A stretch of DNA of 16,118 bases from Paucihalobacter sp036825875 (GCF_036825875.1 NZ_DAISXK010000056.1:1-16118); one strand, 5' to 3'. Positions 1 to 8,124 are shown, counted from the first letter of the stretch. Numbers and translations are program-made. The notes: generated by a model from the letters alone, not told the origin.

Positions 1-10
1 AATTTTAATT

Positions 11-29
11 TTAAGTTACAATAACTTAA
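11..29. repeat. AT-rich hairpin downstream of gldK
   Basis: A perfect inverted repeat, TTAAGTTA and TAACTTAA with a 3-nt spacer, lies 45 nt beyond the gldK stop codon, in what should be the gldK-gldL spacer. On the minus (transcribed) strand it is followed by mixed A/T and not by a clean T run. It is therefore a weak terminator at best and could instead set transcript ratios or stability within a gldKLMN operon. The rest of positions 1-73 is AT-rich with no gene visible. Confidence 0.4.
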
Positions 30-73
30 GTAGGTTAATAATTAGTTGTTTAGTTGAATTTAATTGTTTATTG

Positions 74-1441
74 TTAATTTGTTGCTGCATTCTGAGTTAT
101 TTCAGTTCCCATATAATCTTGAACTGTTCTGAAACCAATATAACTTCTAGCCGAATCGGCATATTCATAATCTCTCGTGCTAACTTGTAAGAAGTACGCT
201 ACGTCTTTCCATGAGCCTCCTCTTACTACCTTTCGGTTGTTGTTTTTGTCATTCACGTTTGGATTAATAGTTGAAGAATATTCGTAGGATCCTGGGTCGT
301 ATGAACCATGAACCCATTCCGATACGTTGCCTGCCATATTGTATAGGTTGAAATCGTTAGGATCGTAAGACTTCGCTTCAACGGTATATAAGGCTTGATC
401 TGCTGCGTAATCACCACGCAATGGTTTGAAGTTTGCCATAAAACAACCTCTATCGTTTTTAGCATAAGGACCACCCCAAGGATAGGTTGCACCTTGCAAG
501 CCACCACGAGCGGCATATTCCCATTCAGCTTCTGAAGGCAATCTATATTTATTTACAGGTTGCTTGCCTTTACTTTTTCTAAATCCGTTGTGATATAAAG
601 TTCTCCATTGGCAAAAAGCGTTTGCTTGTTTCCAGGTAACTCCAACCACTGGATAATCTCCGTAAGCATCGTGCCAGAAGTAATCGTTGTGCATTGGTTC
701 ATTATAAGAATATGCGAAATCTCTAATCCAAGCAGTTGTATCAGGATAAATTTCAACGTCTTCTTGAGTTATAAAATCTGAACGTTTTAGATTTTTATTT
801 TTTGCAGCAGCTTCAATATCCATATCGGTATAGCGGAACTTAAATTGCTTCACATTCCAGGTTCTAACACCGTTGTAAGATTCTTCTAGTGGTAAATACA
901 TCGAATCCATTACTTCAGCGTAATATTCGTCTGGATAGTCATCTGTTTTAAAAATTAAGTCAACACGCTTATTAACCTTTCTTCCATCATAATCTAAAGA
1001 AAAAGAATAATAGTTATCGTACATATATTTTTCGTAAACATTCATTTCATCAGGATTTGCATCTAAAAACGCAAACTCACCTGTACCACCGTCTCCTGGT
1101 ACTAAAGCGAAATCATCAGCAATAATCGCTAACTTTCTTCTGATAATAGAATCTCTAACCCAGTGAACAAACTGACGGTATTCACTATTTGTGATTTCAG
1201 TTTCATCCATATAAAAGGCTCTTACGGTCGCCGTTCTGGTCGGCGCATCGTTAATTCCGGCAATATCATCGTCGGATTTTCCCATTATAAAAGCACCACC
1301 AGGAACTAAAGTCATACCATAAGGTTTTTCTGGGTGCCATTTTTTTCCTTTTACTCCTACTAATTGACCACGATCACCTGAATTACAACTGGTGATGAAG
1401 GCAATAACTGTAATAAGTAAAACAAACTTCTTTATATTCAT
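74..1441 (-). CDS. gldK: Gliding motility / T9SS lipoprotein GldK
   Basis: This is an outer-membrane lipoprotein of the type IX secretion system; in the family, GldK forms the periplasmic ring with GldN and is needed for secretion and gliding. The 455-aa product starts with a lipoprotein signal peptide ending in the lipobox ITSC (Cys19), then a formylglycine-generating-enzyme-like (FGE-sulfatase) fold from about residue 40 to the end. Motifs seen are GGAFIMGKSDDD near residue 48, NMAGNVSEW at 368-376 and GGSW at 408-411. The text GVKGKKWHPEKPYGMTLVPG and the end RSYIGFRTVQDYMG are characteristic of GldK and separate it from the longer GldJ. Length is normal for GldK. The ATG at 1441 gives the signal peptide directly, so the start is secure. 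It lies downstream of topA and an arginase-fold gene on the same strand; gldL-gldM-gldN are expected beyond the left edge. Any enzymatic activity is doubtful: the fold is used structurally here. Confidence 0.95.
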   Translation of the reverse strand: MNIKKFVLLITVIAFITSCNSGDRGQLVGVKGKKWHPEKPYGMTLVPGGAFIMGKSDDDIAGINDAPTRTATVRAFYMDETEITNSEYRQFVHWVRDSIIRRKLAIIADDFALVPGDGGTGEFAFLDANPDEMNVYEKYMYDNYYSFSLDYDGRKVNKRVDLIFKTDDYPDEYYAEVMDSMYLPLEESYNGVRTWNVKQFKFRYTDMDIEAAAKNKNLKRSDFITQEDVEIYPDTTAWIRDFAYSYNEPMHNDYFWHDAYGDYPVVGVTWKQANAFCQWRTLYHNGFRKSKGKQPVNKYRLPSEAEWEYAARGGLQGATYPWGGPYAKNDRGCFMANFKPLRGDYAADQALYTVEAKSYDPNDFNLYNMAGNVSEWVHGSYDPGSYEYSSTINPNVNDKNNNRKVVRGGSWKDVAYFLQVSTRDYEYADSARSYIGFRTVQDYMGTEITQNAATN

Positions 1442-1483
1442 AGAAACTCGAGGTTAAATTAGTTGTCGTTAATTACAAGGGCG

Positions 1484-1514
1484 TAAACATATCTATATAT
1501 TTTCAATTACGCAA
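1484..1514 (-). promoter_or_regulatory. Probable gldK promoter
   Basis: On the minus strand, TTG (1512-1514) and TATGTTTA (1484-1491) are separated by 20 nt. They match the Bacteroidota primary-sigma pattern (TTTG, about 19-21 nt, TAnnTTTG) with one mismatch in the -7 box. The implied transcript start is about 36 nt upstream of the gldK ATG. It sits in the 159-bp spacer after the arginase-fold gene, so gldK can probably be transcribed independently of topA. Confidence 0.45.
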
Positions 1515-1600
1515 CTTTTTTTTCATAATATTTGCATTTCGTCCTATAAAAAATACATTTTATCGATGAAACGCATGTTAAATTTAGGTAAACTAAATAT

Positions 1601-2764
1601 TCAAAAACTATTCTTCTTATACGCTTTATACCATCTTTCTGGTATTTTACCATGACTTGCATCAGTGTAATCTTGATGCATGCAAGGTAATAACGTGTGC
1701 TTCTTTAATTTATTATTGACGTCTGGTAAAAAAGGAATTTCAATCCACCAGCGTCCTGTTTTTATACTTTTTATAAATATAAGCTCTTCATCTTCCACCA
1801 ACACATTATATTTTTGATAATCATTCAAGTTTGAAAAACTATCGTCTTTGATACGACAATTTACGCCTTCAATAAAATACCATAGAATTTGAGCCATCAG
1901 CATATCGGTTACTTCATTGGGCGCAAACTTGTATTCGTATATACCAAAGGTTCTAACTTTGTTGCTAATTCCGGCGTATCTGGCAATAGCGCAGATTTGT
2001 TGACCGCTAAATCCATTTGGTGAATATTGCTGCTTTCTACCTACTTCGGATGCTTTAACTGATTTTAGATCTAAGCCCACAATGGTTGCATCGCGCATTA
2101 CTGGTTCTACCAGCTGCGTATTAGAGGTGATTTCACCCAAGCGGTAAGCTTCAAAGTAGAGCTTATCCATCAAATCTATTTCTTCTTGAGAATTAAAATA
2201 GGTTTGATAACCAATAACGCTGTAATTAAAAAGATTGTAGGGTTTGTCTAAAATGACTTTTCCTAAATAACTGTTGTTTTTTATAGGAAGATTAGAATCG
2301 CCTAAATCAAAATTGGTATCTACATTTACAATATTTACCATAGGCGTAATCGTATCAAAAGCGCGATAAACAGCATACATTAAATCTTGACTGCCACCAA
2401 TGAGAAGAGGAATTATCTGTTTCTCAACCAGAATTGAAATTGCTGTTTTAAGTGCAAAATAGGTATCCTCAACGCTCTCACCAGGTTTGATATCTCCTAA
2501 ATCTGCTAGTTGGGTATGCCAATTACCTGGAAATAATTGGTATAGGGAAGTCCGCACAGCATCAAAATTGAGCTGCTCAGCCATATAATTAACATCATTT
2601 CGGTTTTCGAGAACGCCTAAAATTGCAATTTGAATATCTTCTAAATCTGGGAGGCCATTTTGCTTGGAATGAATTTTACACTTTTTTCCGAGAGATTGCG
2701 GTGTATTGAGTTCGTTTTTAGCAATAACGAATTCAGAAACAGGCGAGAGAAAATCAAAATTCAT
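1601..2764 (-). CDS. Arginase-fold (ureohydrolase/formimidoylglutamase-like) protein, probable pseudoenzyme
   Basis: The 387-aa product belongs to the arginase/agmatinase/formimidoylglutamase superfamily, whose members hydrolyse guanidino or formimino groups with a di-manganese centre. The three metal-binding blocks can be located but are degraded. The GGDHS block is GGSQD (123-127), so the His ligand is Gln126. The DAHxD block is DTNFD (149-153), keeping both Asp but changing the central His to Asn151. The DxDxxD block is DLKSVK (232-237), keeping only the first Asp, with Lys234 at the second ligand. Glu277 in GIYEYKF matches the substrate-binding Glu of arginases. Loss of three of six ligands argues against ordinary catalysis, although automatic annotation would call it formimidoylglutamase. 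A C-terminal extension of about 90 residues (about 295-387) has no arginase motif I recognise. The gene lies between topA (60-nt gap) and gldK (159-nt gap) on the same strand. From memory this placement recurs in Flavobacteriaceae, hinting at a role tied to T9SS or gliding; that role is inference. Confidence 0.75.
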   Translation of the reverse strand: MNFDFLSPVSEFVIAKNELNTPQSLGKKCKIHSKQNGLPDLEDIQIAILGVLENRNDVNYMAEQLNFDAVRTSLYQLFPGNWHTQLADLGDIKPGESVEDTYFALKTAISILVEKQIIPLLIGGSQDLMYAVYRAFDTITPMVNIVNVDTNFDLGDSNLPIKNNSYLGKVILDKPYNLFNYSVIGYQTYFNSQEEIDLMDKLYFEAYRLGEITSNTQLVEPVMRDATIVGLDLKSVKASEVGRKQQYSPNGFSGQQICAIARYAGISNKVRTFGIYEYKFAPNEVTDMLMAQILWYFIEGVNCRIKDDSFSNLNDYQKYNVLVEDEELIFIKSIKTGRWWIEIPFLPDVNNKLKKHTLLPCMHQDYTDASHGKIPERWYKAYKKNSF

Positions 2765-2798
2765 ATAACTAATGAGGGTAATAGTATATTTATTCTGC

Positions 2799-2806
2799 CA
2801 AAGTTA
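2799..2806 (-). promoter_or_regulatory. Possible -7 box upstream of the arginase-fold gene
   Basis: The minus strand reads TAACTTTG, a perfect match to the Bacteroidota TAnnTTTG element, about 35 nt upstream of the start codon in the 60-nt gap after topA. No convincing TTTG is present at the expected upstream distance, so this is a half-promoter at best. Confidence 0.35.
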
Positions 2807-2824
2807 ATTAAAAAATAAGTTTTC

Positions 2825-5326
2825 CTATTTCTTTTTTGCGGTTGTTTTCTTCGAAGTAGCTTTTTTAACAGTTTTTTTCTTAGGAGTTTTACTTTCGATA
2901 AGTTCTTGTGCCTTTTCTAAAGTGATTTTAGAAGCATCAACCGATTTGTCCAGTTCTATTTTGATTTTACCTTTGATGATGTTGTGACGTCCCCAACGCG
3001 CTTTTTCAACAGTAATACCTTCCTTTTCCCAATGGTTGATAATTTTATCTTTGTCTTTCTGAATTTTATCCTCAATTAAGGTTTGAACATCCTCAAATGA
3101 CAAATTATCCCAATCGTATTTTTTATTGACATTTATAAAGGTATTGTCCCATTTAATAAATGGACCAAATCTCCCTTTACCTTTAATCACAGGTTTGTCT
3201 TTGTAAGTAAAAATTGGCGCATCTGCTTCTTCCTTTTCTTTAATTAAGTCGATTGCATCGTCCATTTCAACACTCAACGCATCTACACCAGGCGGTAATG
3301 ACACAAACTTCTTACCATAACGAACATAAGGTCCAAATCTGCCATTATTAACTTCCACTTCTTCATTTTTATAAGTACCTAGCTGTTTTGGCAGCTTGAA
3401 CAAATCCATAGCATCTTCAAAAGTAATGGTATTGAGCTGCTGGTCGGGCGATAGACTTGCAAATAATGGTTTTTCTTCTTCCTCGGCTGTACCTATTTGT
3501 ACCATAGGGCCAAATTTACCCAATCGTACACTTACTTGTCTTCCGGTTTTTGGGTCGGTACCAAGCACGCGCTCTCCTGATTCGCGTTCAGCATTTTCTT
3601 GTACATCGGTGACATTGGGATGAAATTTATCGTAAAACGTACGCATCATTTTGGTCCAATCTTCTTTGCCTTCAGCAATATCGTCAAAATCTTCTTCTAC
3701 TTTGGCCGTAAAATTATAGTCAAGAATACTTTCAAAGTGATTGACTAAAAAATCGGTAACAATCATTCCAATATCGGTAGGTACTAATTTTCCCTTATCT
3801 GAACCAACTTTTTCAGAAAGGACCTTTTCAGTAACCTTTCCGTTTTTTAAAGTGGATTGTATATATTTTCTTTCAACACCATCAACAGTTCCTTTTTCAA
3901 CGTAATTTCTATTTTGTATGGTTGAAATGGTTGGTGCGTAGGTTGACGGTCGGCCAATACCTAATTCTTCTAACTGTTTTACCAGTGACGCTTCAGTGTA
4001 TCGGTATGGTGGTCTTGTAAATCGTTCTGTGGCGGTAATATAATTATTAGTGAGGCGCTCATTTAACTTCATTGCTGGCAACATGCCTTCCTGCTCTGTA
4101 TCTTCATCGTCTGTACTTTCAAGATAAACTTTTAAAAACCCTTCAAATGTAATGACTTCACCATTGGCAGTAAATTGTTCTTTATGGGTTGAAGCTTCAA
4201 TTTTAACATTGGTCCGCTCCAACTCTGCGTCACTCATTTGTGAGGCGATGGCGCGTTTCCATATTAATTCATACAATTTTGCTTGGTCACGCTCAACATT
4301 TACTGAGTTTTGACCAAAATTGGTAGGTCTGATTGCCTCGTGTGCTTCTTGTGCGCCTTTGCTTTTTCCTTTGTACTGGCGTGTTTTGCTAAATTTTGCA
4401 CCATAACTTTTATTAATTTCTTCGGCAGCGGCGTTTTGCGCTTCTACAGATAAATTAACACTATCCGTTCTCATATAAGTAATAAAACCCGCTTCGTATA
4501 AACGTTGCGCGGCACTCATGGTTCTGCTAACTGAAAAGCCCAATTTTCTTGACGCTTCCTGTTGCAAGGTAGAAGTTGTAAATGGAGGCGACGGCGATTT
4601 TTTAGCTGGTTTTTTATCGAGACTCCCAACTTTAAACGTCGCATCTACATTGCGCTCTAAAAACTTAGAAGCTTCCTCCTTTTTAGAAAAGTTTGAATTG
4701 AGTTTTGCTTTAAATGTTTGCCCGGCTTCATTGGCAAATTCGGCATCAATCCTGAAAGATGCAACGGGATTAAATTCTTGAATTTCGCGCTCTCTTTCAA
4801 CAATTAGCCTCACCGAAACCGACTGCACGCGGCCTGCGGAAAGTCCGCCTTTAACCTTGCGCCATAACACTGGTGACAGTTCGTAACCTACAATTCTGTC
4901 TAATACACGACGTGCTTGTTGCGCATCAACTAAATTATAATCTATTTCACGTGGATTGGCTATGGCTTTATCGATGGCCGATTTAGTAATTTCATGAAAA
5001 ACAATACGCTTTGTTTTTGCTTTATCAAGTTTTAATTCTTCTGCTAAATGCCAAGCAATGGCTTCTCCCTCGCGATCCTCATCACTTGCCAGCCACACCA
5101 TATCGGCCTTATTCGCTAGCTCCTTCAATTTTTTTACAACGTCGCGCTTATCTTTAGAAACTTGATATTTAGGTTTAAAATCACCATCTACATCAACACC
5201 TAATTCTTTGGAAGGCAAATCTGAAATATGTCCAAAACTGGACGCTACAGTATAATCTTTTCCAAGAAATTTTTCAATGGTTTTTGCTTTTGCGGGTGAC
5301 TCAACGATTACAAGATTCTTTGACAT
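2825..5326 (-). CDS. topA: DNA topoisomerase I (type IA)
   Basis: This enzyme relaxes negative supercoils by a single-strand break held through a 5'-phosphotyrosine. The 833-aa protein has an N-terminal TOPRIM domain with Glu9 in VESPAKAKTIEKFLG and the metal-binding DEDRE at 82-86. The central type IA domain carries the catalytic Tyr284 in FITYMRTDS. The C-terminus has no Cys4 zinc ribbons. It carries topoisomerase C-terminal repeats built on (G/K)FGP: LGKFGPMVQIG, NGRFGPYVRYG, KGRFGPFIKW and a degenerate RWGRHNIIKG. It ends in a Lys-rich tail of alternating K, T and S that probably binds DNA. I find no cysteine anywhere in the protein. The ATG at 5326 opens directly into the conserved MSKNLVIVESPAK start, so the start is secure. 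It is the first gene of the minus-strand block, transcribed divergently from miaB. Confidence 0.97.
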   Translation of the reverse strand: MSKNLVIVESPAKAKTIEKFLGKDYTVASSFGHISDLPSKELGVDVDGDFKPKYQVSKDKRDVVKKLKELANKADMVWLASDEDREGEAIAWHLAEELKLDKAKTKRIVFHEITKSAIDKAIANPREIDYNLVDAQQARRVLDRIVGYELSPVLWRKVKGGLSAGRVQSVSVRLIVEREREIQEFNPVASFRIDAEFANEAGQTFKAKLNSNFSKKEEASKFLERNVDATFKVGSLDKKPAKKSPSPPFTTSTLQQEASRKLGFSVSRTMSAAQRLYEAGFITYMRTDSVNLSVEAQNAAAEEINKSYGAKFSKTRQYKGKSKGAQEAHEAIRPTNFGQNSVNVERDQAKLYELIWKRAIASQMSDAELERTNVKIEASTHKEQFTANGEVITFEGFLKVYLESTDDEDTEQEGMLPAMKLNERLTNNYITATERFTRPPYRYTEASLVKQLEELGIGRPSTYAPTISTIQNRNYVEKGTVDGVERKYIQSTLKNGKVTEKVLSEKVGSDKGKLVPTDIGMIVTDFLVNHFESILDYNFTAKVEEDFDDIAEGKEDWTKMMRTFYDKFHPNVTDVQENAERESGERVLGTDPKTGRQVSVRLGKFGPMVQIGTAEEEEKPLFASLSPDQQLNTITFEDAMDLFKLPKQLGTYKNEEVEVNNGRFGPYVRYGKKFVSLPPGVDALSVEMDDAIDLIKEKEEADAPIFTYKDKPVIKGKGRFGPFIKWDNTFINVNKKYDWDNLSFEDVQTLIEDKIQKDKDKIINHWEKEGITVEKARWGRHNIIKGKIKIELDKSVDASKITLEKAQELIESKTPKKKTVKKATSKKTTAKKK

Positions 5327-5345
5327 GCTTTGCTTTTTAAGGATA

Positions 5346-5373
5346 CAAATGTATATGAAAATTGAGATACAAA
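5346..5373 (-). promoter_or_regulatory. Probable topA promoter
   Basis: On the minus strand, TTTG (5370-5373) is followed after 16 nt by TACATTTG (5346-5353), an exact TAnnTTTG box. The spacer is shorter than the usual 19-21 nt. The predicted transcript would start only about 14 nt before the topA ATG, giving a very short leader. Confidence 0.5.
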
Positions 5374-5620
5374 CCTAATTTGGTCTCGAATACCAAAAAT
5401 AAACTCTTTTAATTTTAGTTCATTTTCAACGACTAAGGACTAGAATTTCAAATTAATTTAAAAACTTAAATCACAATCCAGATAATTTTCTTTGGTGATG
5501 CCTCAATTTTTTGATTCGTTGAGGTAATTAACCTTAATTGCGTCAATTATCAACCTTGAACAATAAATATTTCAACTACAAATCAAGGCTTATTGACCAA
5601 TTTGAATTAAAAAAACACGC

Positions 5621-5633
5621 TGACAATTTGTCA
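5621..5633. promoter_or_regulatory. TGACA-N3-TGTCA palindrome, candidate operator upstream of miaB
   Basis: TGACA and TGTCA flank ATT, forming a compact dyad that overlaps the presumed -33 region of the miaB promoter. The same half-sites occur, widely spaced, upstream of groES (11264-11315). It could be an operator for the sigma-54 activator encoded in this operon or for another dimeric regulator. The binding protein is unknown. Confidence 0.4.
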
Positions 5634-5659
5634 CAATTCCAATTTATACCGTATCTTTG
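5627..5659 (+). promoter_or_regulatory. Probable promoter of the miaB-secG operon
   Basis: TTTG (5627-5630), a 21-nt spacer and TATCTTTG (5652-5659) match the Bacteroidota housekeeping promoter (TTTG, 19-21 nt, TAnnTTTG), with an exact -7 box. The implied start site is about 30 nt upstream of the miaB ATG. The -33 box lies inside the TGACA/TGTCA palindrome, so a protein bound there would be expected to block or alter initiation. Confidence 0.65.
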
Positions 5660-5695
5660 CAAACTTATTGATTAGTAGGCTGTATTGAAATAACT

Positions 5696-7144
5696 ATGGA
5701 AAAAATCATTGACGAAAACAAACAAGGCGAACAACTTATTCTTGAAGCAAAACCCGAGAATACACGCAAACTTTTTATAGAAAGTTATGGTTGCCAAATG
5801 AATTTTAGCGATAGTGAAATTGTCGCTTCCATTTTGGCCAACAATGGTTACAATACTACACAAAACCTCGAAGAAGCTGACCTTGTTTTAGTGAACACTT
5901 GTTCAATTAGAGACAAAGCTGAACAAACGGTTAGAAAACGTTTGGAAAAATATAACGCCGTCAGAAAAATAAATCCTACCATGAAAATTGGCGTTCTGGG
6001 CTGTATGGCCGAACGATTAAAAAGCAAGTTTCTTGAAGAAGAAAAAATGGTAGATCTGGTGGTTGGACCCGATGCTTATAAAGATTTACCTAATTTATTA
6101 GAAGAAGTTGACGAAGGTCGCAATGCCGTTAATGTGATTTTATCTAAAGATGAAACCTATGGCGATATTGCGCCAGTCCGACTTAACTCCAACGGTGTTA
6201 CTGCTTTCGTATCAATCACCCGTGGCTGCGATAATATGTGCACCTTCTGCGTGGTGCCTTTTACAAGAGGTCGTGAACGCAGTCGCGAACCTCAAAGTAT
6301 TTTAGATGAAATTAAAGATCTTTGGCAACGTGGTTTTAAAGAAATTACACTTCTTGGTCAAAATGTAGATAGCTATCTTTATTATGGTGGCGGACTCAAA
6401 AAAGACTATGAAAAAGCCAGTGACATACAAAAAGCAACTGCCGTAAACTTTGCGCAGTTATTAGATGCGTGTGCAACTCAGTTTCCTAAAATGCGATTTA
6501 GGTTCTCTACATCCAATCCACAGGATATGACTTTAGACGTCATCGATACCATGGCTAAGCACCATAATATTTGCAATTATATTCACTTGCCTGTTCAAAG
6601 TGGTAGCAATCGTATTCTTAAGGCGATGAACCGCCAGCACACGCGTGAGGAATATTTTGAATTAATAGACAACATTAAAACACGCATCCCTGATTGCGGC
6701 ATCAGTCAAGATATGATAACCGGATTTCCAACTGAAACTGAAGAAGATCATCAAGACACCTTAAGTTTAATGGAACGCGTCAAATACGATTTTGGATTTA
6801 TGTTTGCCTATTCTGAGCGACCAGGCACCTTGGCCGAAAGAAAAATGGCAGACGATATACCTGAAGAAACAAAAAAACGTCGTTTGCAGGAAATTATTGA
6901 CCTACAACGCGAACACAGTTATTTTAGAACACAACAACACCTAGGTAAAGTTGAGGAAGTGCTGATTGAAAAATCATCCAAAAAATCTGAGGCACATTGG
7001 TCAGGCAGAAACAGCCAAAATACCGTAGTGGTTTTTCCTAAAGAACATTACAAACCTGGTGATTTTGTAAACGTAAGAATTACTGATTGCACCAGCGCAA
7101 CACTTATTGGTGAGGCTGTTGGCTATTCAAATATGAACAATTAA
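5696..7144 (+). CDS. miaB: tRNA-2-methylthio-N6-dimethylallyladenosine synthase MiaB
   Basis: This radical-SAM methylthiotransferase converts i6A37 to ms2i6A37 in tRNAs reading codons that begin with U. The 482-aa protein has the N-terminal UPF0004/MTTase domain with three cluster cysteines: Cys33 in SYGCQMN, Cys69 in NTCSIR and Cys103 in GCMAE. The radical-SAM CxxxCxxC motif is Cys178, Cys182 and Cys185 in GCDNMCTFC. A TRAM RNA-binding domain lies roughly at 410-475. The RGRERSREPQ segment after the radical-SAM cysteines is typical of MiaB and argues against RimO. The ATG at 5696 gives an N-terminal extension of about 25 residues before the conserved domain; no other good start is obvious. 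It is the first gene of the operon that continues through secG, and its stop lies 9 nt before the next ATG. Confidence 0.96.
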   Translation: MEKIIDENKQGEQLILEAKPENTRKLFIESYGCQMNFSDSEIVASILANNGYNTTQNLEEADLVLVNTCSIRDKAEQTVRKRLEKYNAVRKINPTMKIGVLGCMAERLKSKFLEEEKMVDLVVGPDAYKDLPNLLEEVDEGRNAVNVILSKDETYGDIAPVRLNSNGVTAFVSITRGCDNMCTFCVVPFTRGRERSREPQSILDEIKDLWQRGFKEITLLGQNVDSYLYYGGGLKKDYEKASDIQKATAVNFAQLLDACATQFPKMRFRFSTSNPQDMTLDVIDTMAKHHNICNYIHLPVQSGSNRILKAMNRQHTREEYFELIDNIKTRIPDCGISQDMITGFPTETEEDHQDTLSLMERVKYDFGFMFAYSERPGTLAERKMADDIPEETKKRRLQEIIDLQREHSYFRTQQHLGKVEEVLIEKSSKKSEAHWSGRNSQNTVVVFPKEHYKPGDFVNVRITDCTSATLIGEAVGYSNMNN

Positions 7145-7153
7145 CCCAAACCA

Positions 7154-8089
7154 ATGAAACAACTCATCCTAATTTTATTATCAATCACCATTTTTACAGC
7201 TTGCGACAACGAACCGCTTGACGCGGATGTTGTTAACAACAACGAAAACAATAATGGAAACGGCAATAACAACGGCAATAACAATAACGACGACCCATTA
7301 GCACTTAGTCAGTACAGTTACGACATGAATTCAACAGTACCTCTTTTTGGAACCATCATTGTAAACACCGATTTTAATTTTAACGCCAACAATCGTGCAA
7401 GTACAGCAACTGTTGCCTCCACATTTTTCGGAACAACTTCTACAGAAAATTTGAGTTTTTCGCGCGATAATGCAGGTCGAGTTACCGGTTTTACGAGTGT
7501 TTCTTCTGGAGTGACTACCAATGAAACAATACTAACCTACAGCGATGGTAATATTTCAGAAATAGATTATAATTATATTCCAGACGATGAAGATGATTAC
7601 ACCTATAACTTTAGCTATAATGGTAATACCGTTACCCAAACCGAAGTTGGCTCTAATATTTCAACCGTTTTCACTTTCAACAACAGCAATCAATTAGTGA
7701 AAAAGGAATCTTTTGATGGTACCAACGCTATTCTCACCGAGGTATTGAGCTATGATGGTAATGGAAATTGCATAGCATCTGTTATTTCCGGGGAAGATAA
7801 CACTTCTTCTGATTTTGTTTTCGACATCAACACCAATCCACTTAAAGAAGCCTTTAGCGATCAATATTACCTTTCATTTTTTAACGACGATTATTTAGAC
7901 GAAGTTGGCAGTACCTTGGCACAATTTGCAAGTTCTAACAACTGGATAGGTATTACTACACCAGAGGGCACGGTGAATTTCACTATTACTTACGACAACG
8001 ACACCAAGATTACTAGCCGAGGTGGAAGTTACGATTTGGGAGATGGTGTATTAATTGAACAGTCTGAAACCTTTCAATTTGTTAACTAA
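7154..8089 (+). CDS. Putative lipoprotein with Asn-rich linker, unknown function
   Basis: I do not recognise a named family. The 311-aa product has a lipoprotein signal peptide ending in FTAC (Cys17). A low-complexity Asn/Gly linker at about 28-45, encoded by slippage-prone AAC/AAT/GGC repeats, follows. The body is beta-rich and dominated by T, S, N, D and Y. It contains phrases such as NAGRVTGFTS and VLSYDGNGNCI that resemble the short strand-turn-strand units of YD/RHS-like or DUF4595-type surface lipoproteins; that resemblance is by eye only. It is predicted to sit on the outer membrane. It begins 9 nt after miaB and ends 35 nt before the sigma-54 activator. In the gene order I remember from related genomes miaB is followed directly by the activator, so this gene looks like a lineage-specific insertion into the operon. 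Confidence 0.75.
   Translation: MKQLILILLSITIFTACDNEPLDADVVNNNENNNGNGNNNGNNNNDDPLALSQYSYDMNSTVPLFGTIIVNTDFNFNANNRASTATVASTFFGTTSTENLSFSRDNAGRVTGFTSVSSGVTTNETILTYSDGNISEIDYNYIPDDEDDYTYNFSYNGNTVTQTEVGSNISTVFTFNNSNQLVKKESFDGTNAILTEVLSYDGNGNCIASVISGEDNTSSDFVFDINTNPLKEAFSDQYYLSFFNDDYLDEVGSTLAQFASSNNWIGITTPEGTVNFTITYDNDTKITSRGGSYDLGDGVLIEQSETFQFVN
7235..7294 (+). repeat. Asn/Gly codon repeat within the lipoprotein gene
   Basis: A run of AAC, AAT and GGC codons includes two near-identical 12-bp units, GGCAATAACAAC (7262-7273) and GGCAATAACAAT (7274-7285). Because units are multiples of three bases, slippage would change linker length without shifting the frame. Confidence 0.6.
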
Positions 8090-8097
8090 TTAATGAG

Positions 8098-8117
8098 ATT
8101 TCCGCATACGCGGAAAT
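8098..8117. repeat. 20-bp palindromic hairpin before the sigma-54 activator gene
   Basis: Arms ATTTCCGC and GCGGAAAT pair perfectly around ATAC, and the hairpin ends 7 nt before the ATG of the activator gene. There is no T run, so it is not a standard terminator. Its position could hinder or modulate translation initiation or stabilise the downstream mRNA. It resembles the groEL-leader hairpin at 11765-11784 in length and in its GCnTnCGC core, and both look like members of a dispersed flavobacterial palindrome family. Confidence 0.5.
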
Positions 8118-8124
8118 TTAAAAT

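Larger units (their letters stand above)
5327..5695. other. Divergent topA/miaB intergenic region
   Basis: This 369-bp AT-rich spacer separates the two divergent transcription units. It holds the topA promoter at its left end and the miaB promoter with a TGACA/TGTCA palindrome at its right end (separate entries). The middle (about 5380-5600) contains only a weak CCTCAA/TTGAGG inverted repeat at 5501-5524. I see no RNA gene or conserved small ORF. Confidence 0.6.

Noticed and set aside
5501..5524. CCTCAA / TTGAGG inverted repeat in the topA-miaB spacer
   Set aside because: Short stem with a 12-nt loop and no T run or conserved context; not convincing as a terminator or riboswitch.
5672..5863. 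Minus-strand open frame spanning the miaB start
   Set aside because: It overlaps the secure miaB start and promoter, and its sequence reads as the reverse of coding DNA.
8098..8117. Hairpin considered as an intrinsic terminator
   Set aside because: No T run follows, and it lies directly before the next ATG in an otherwise continuous operon.
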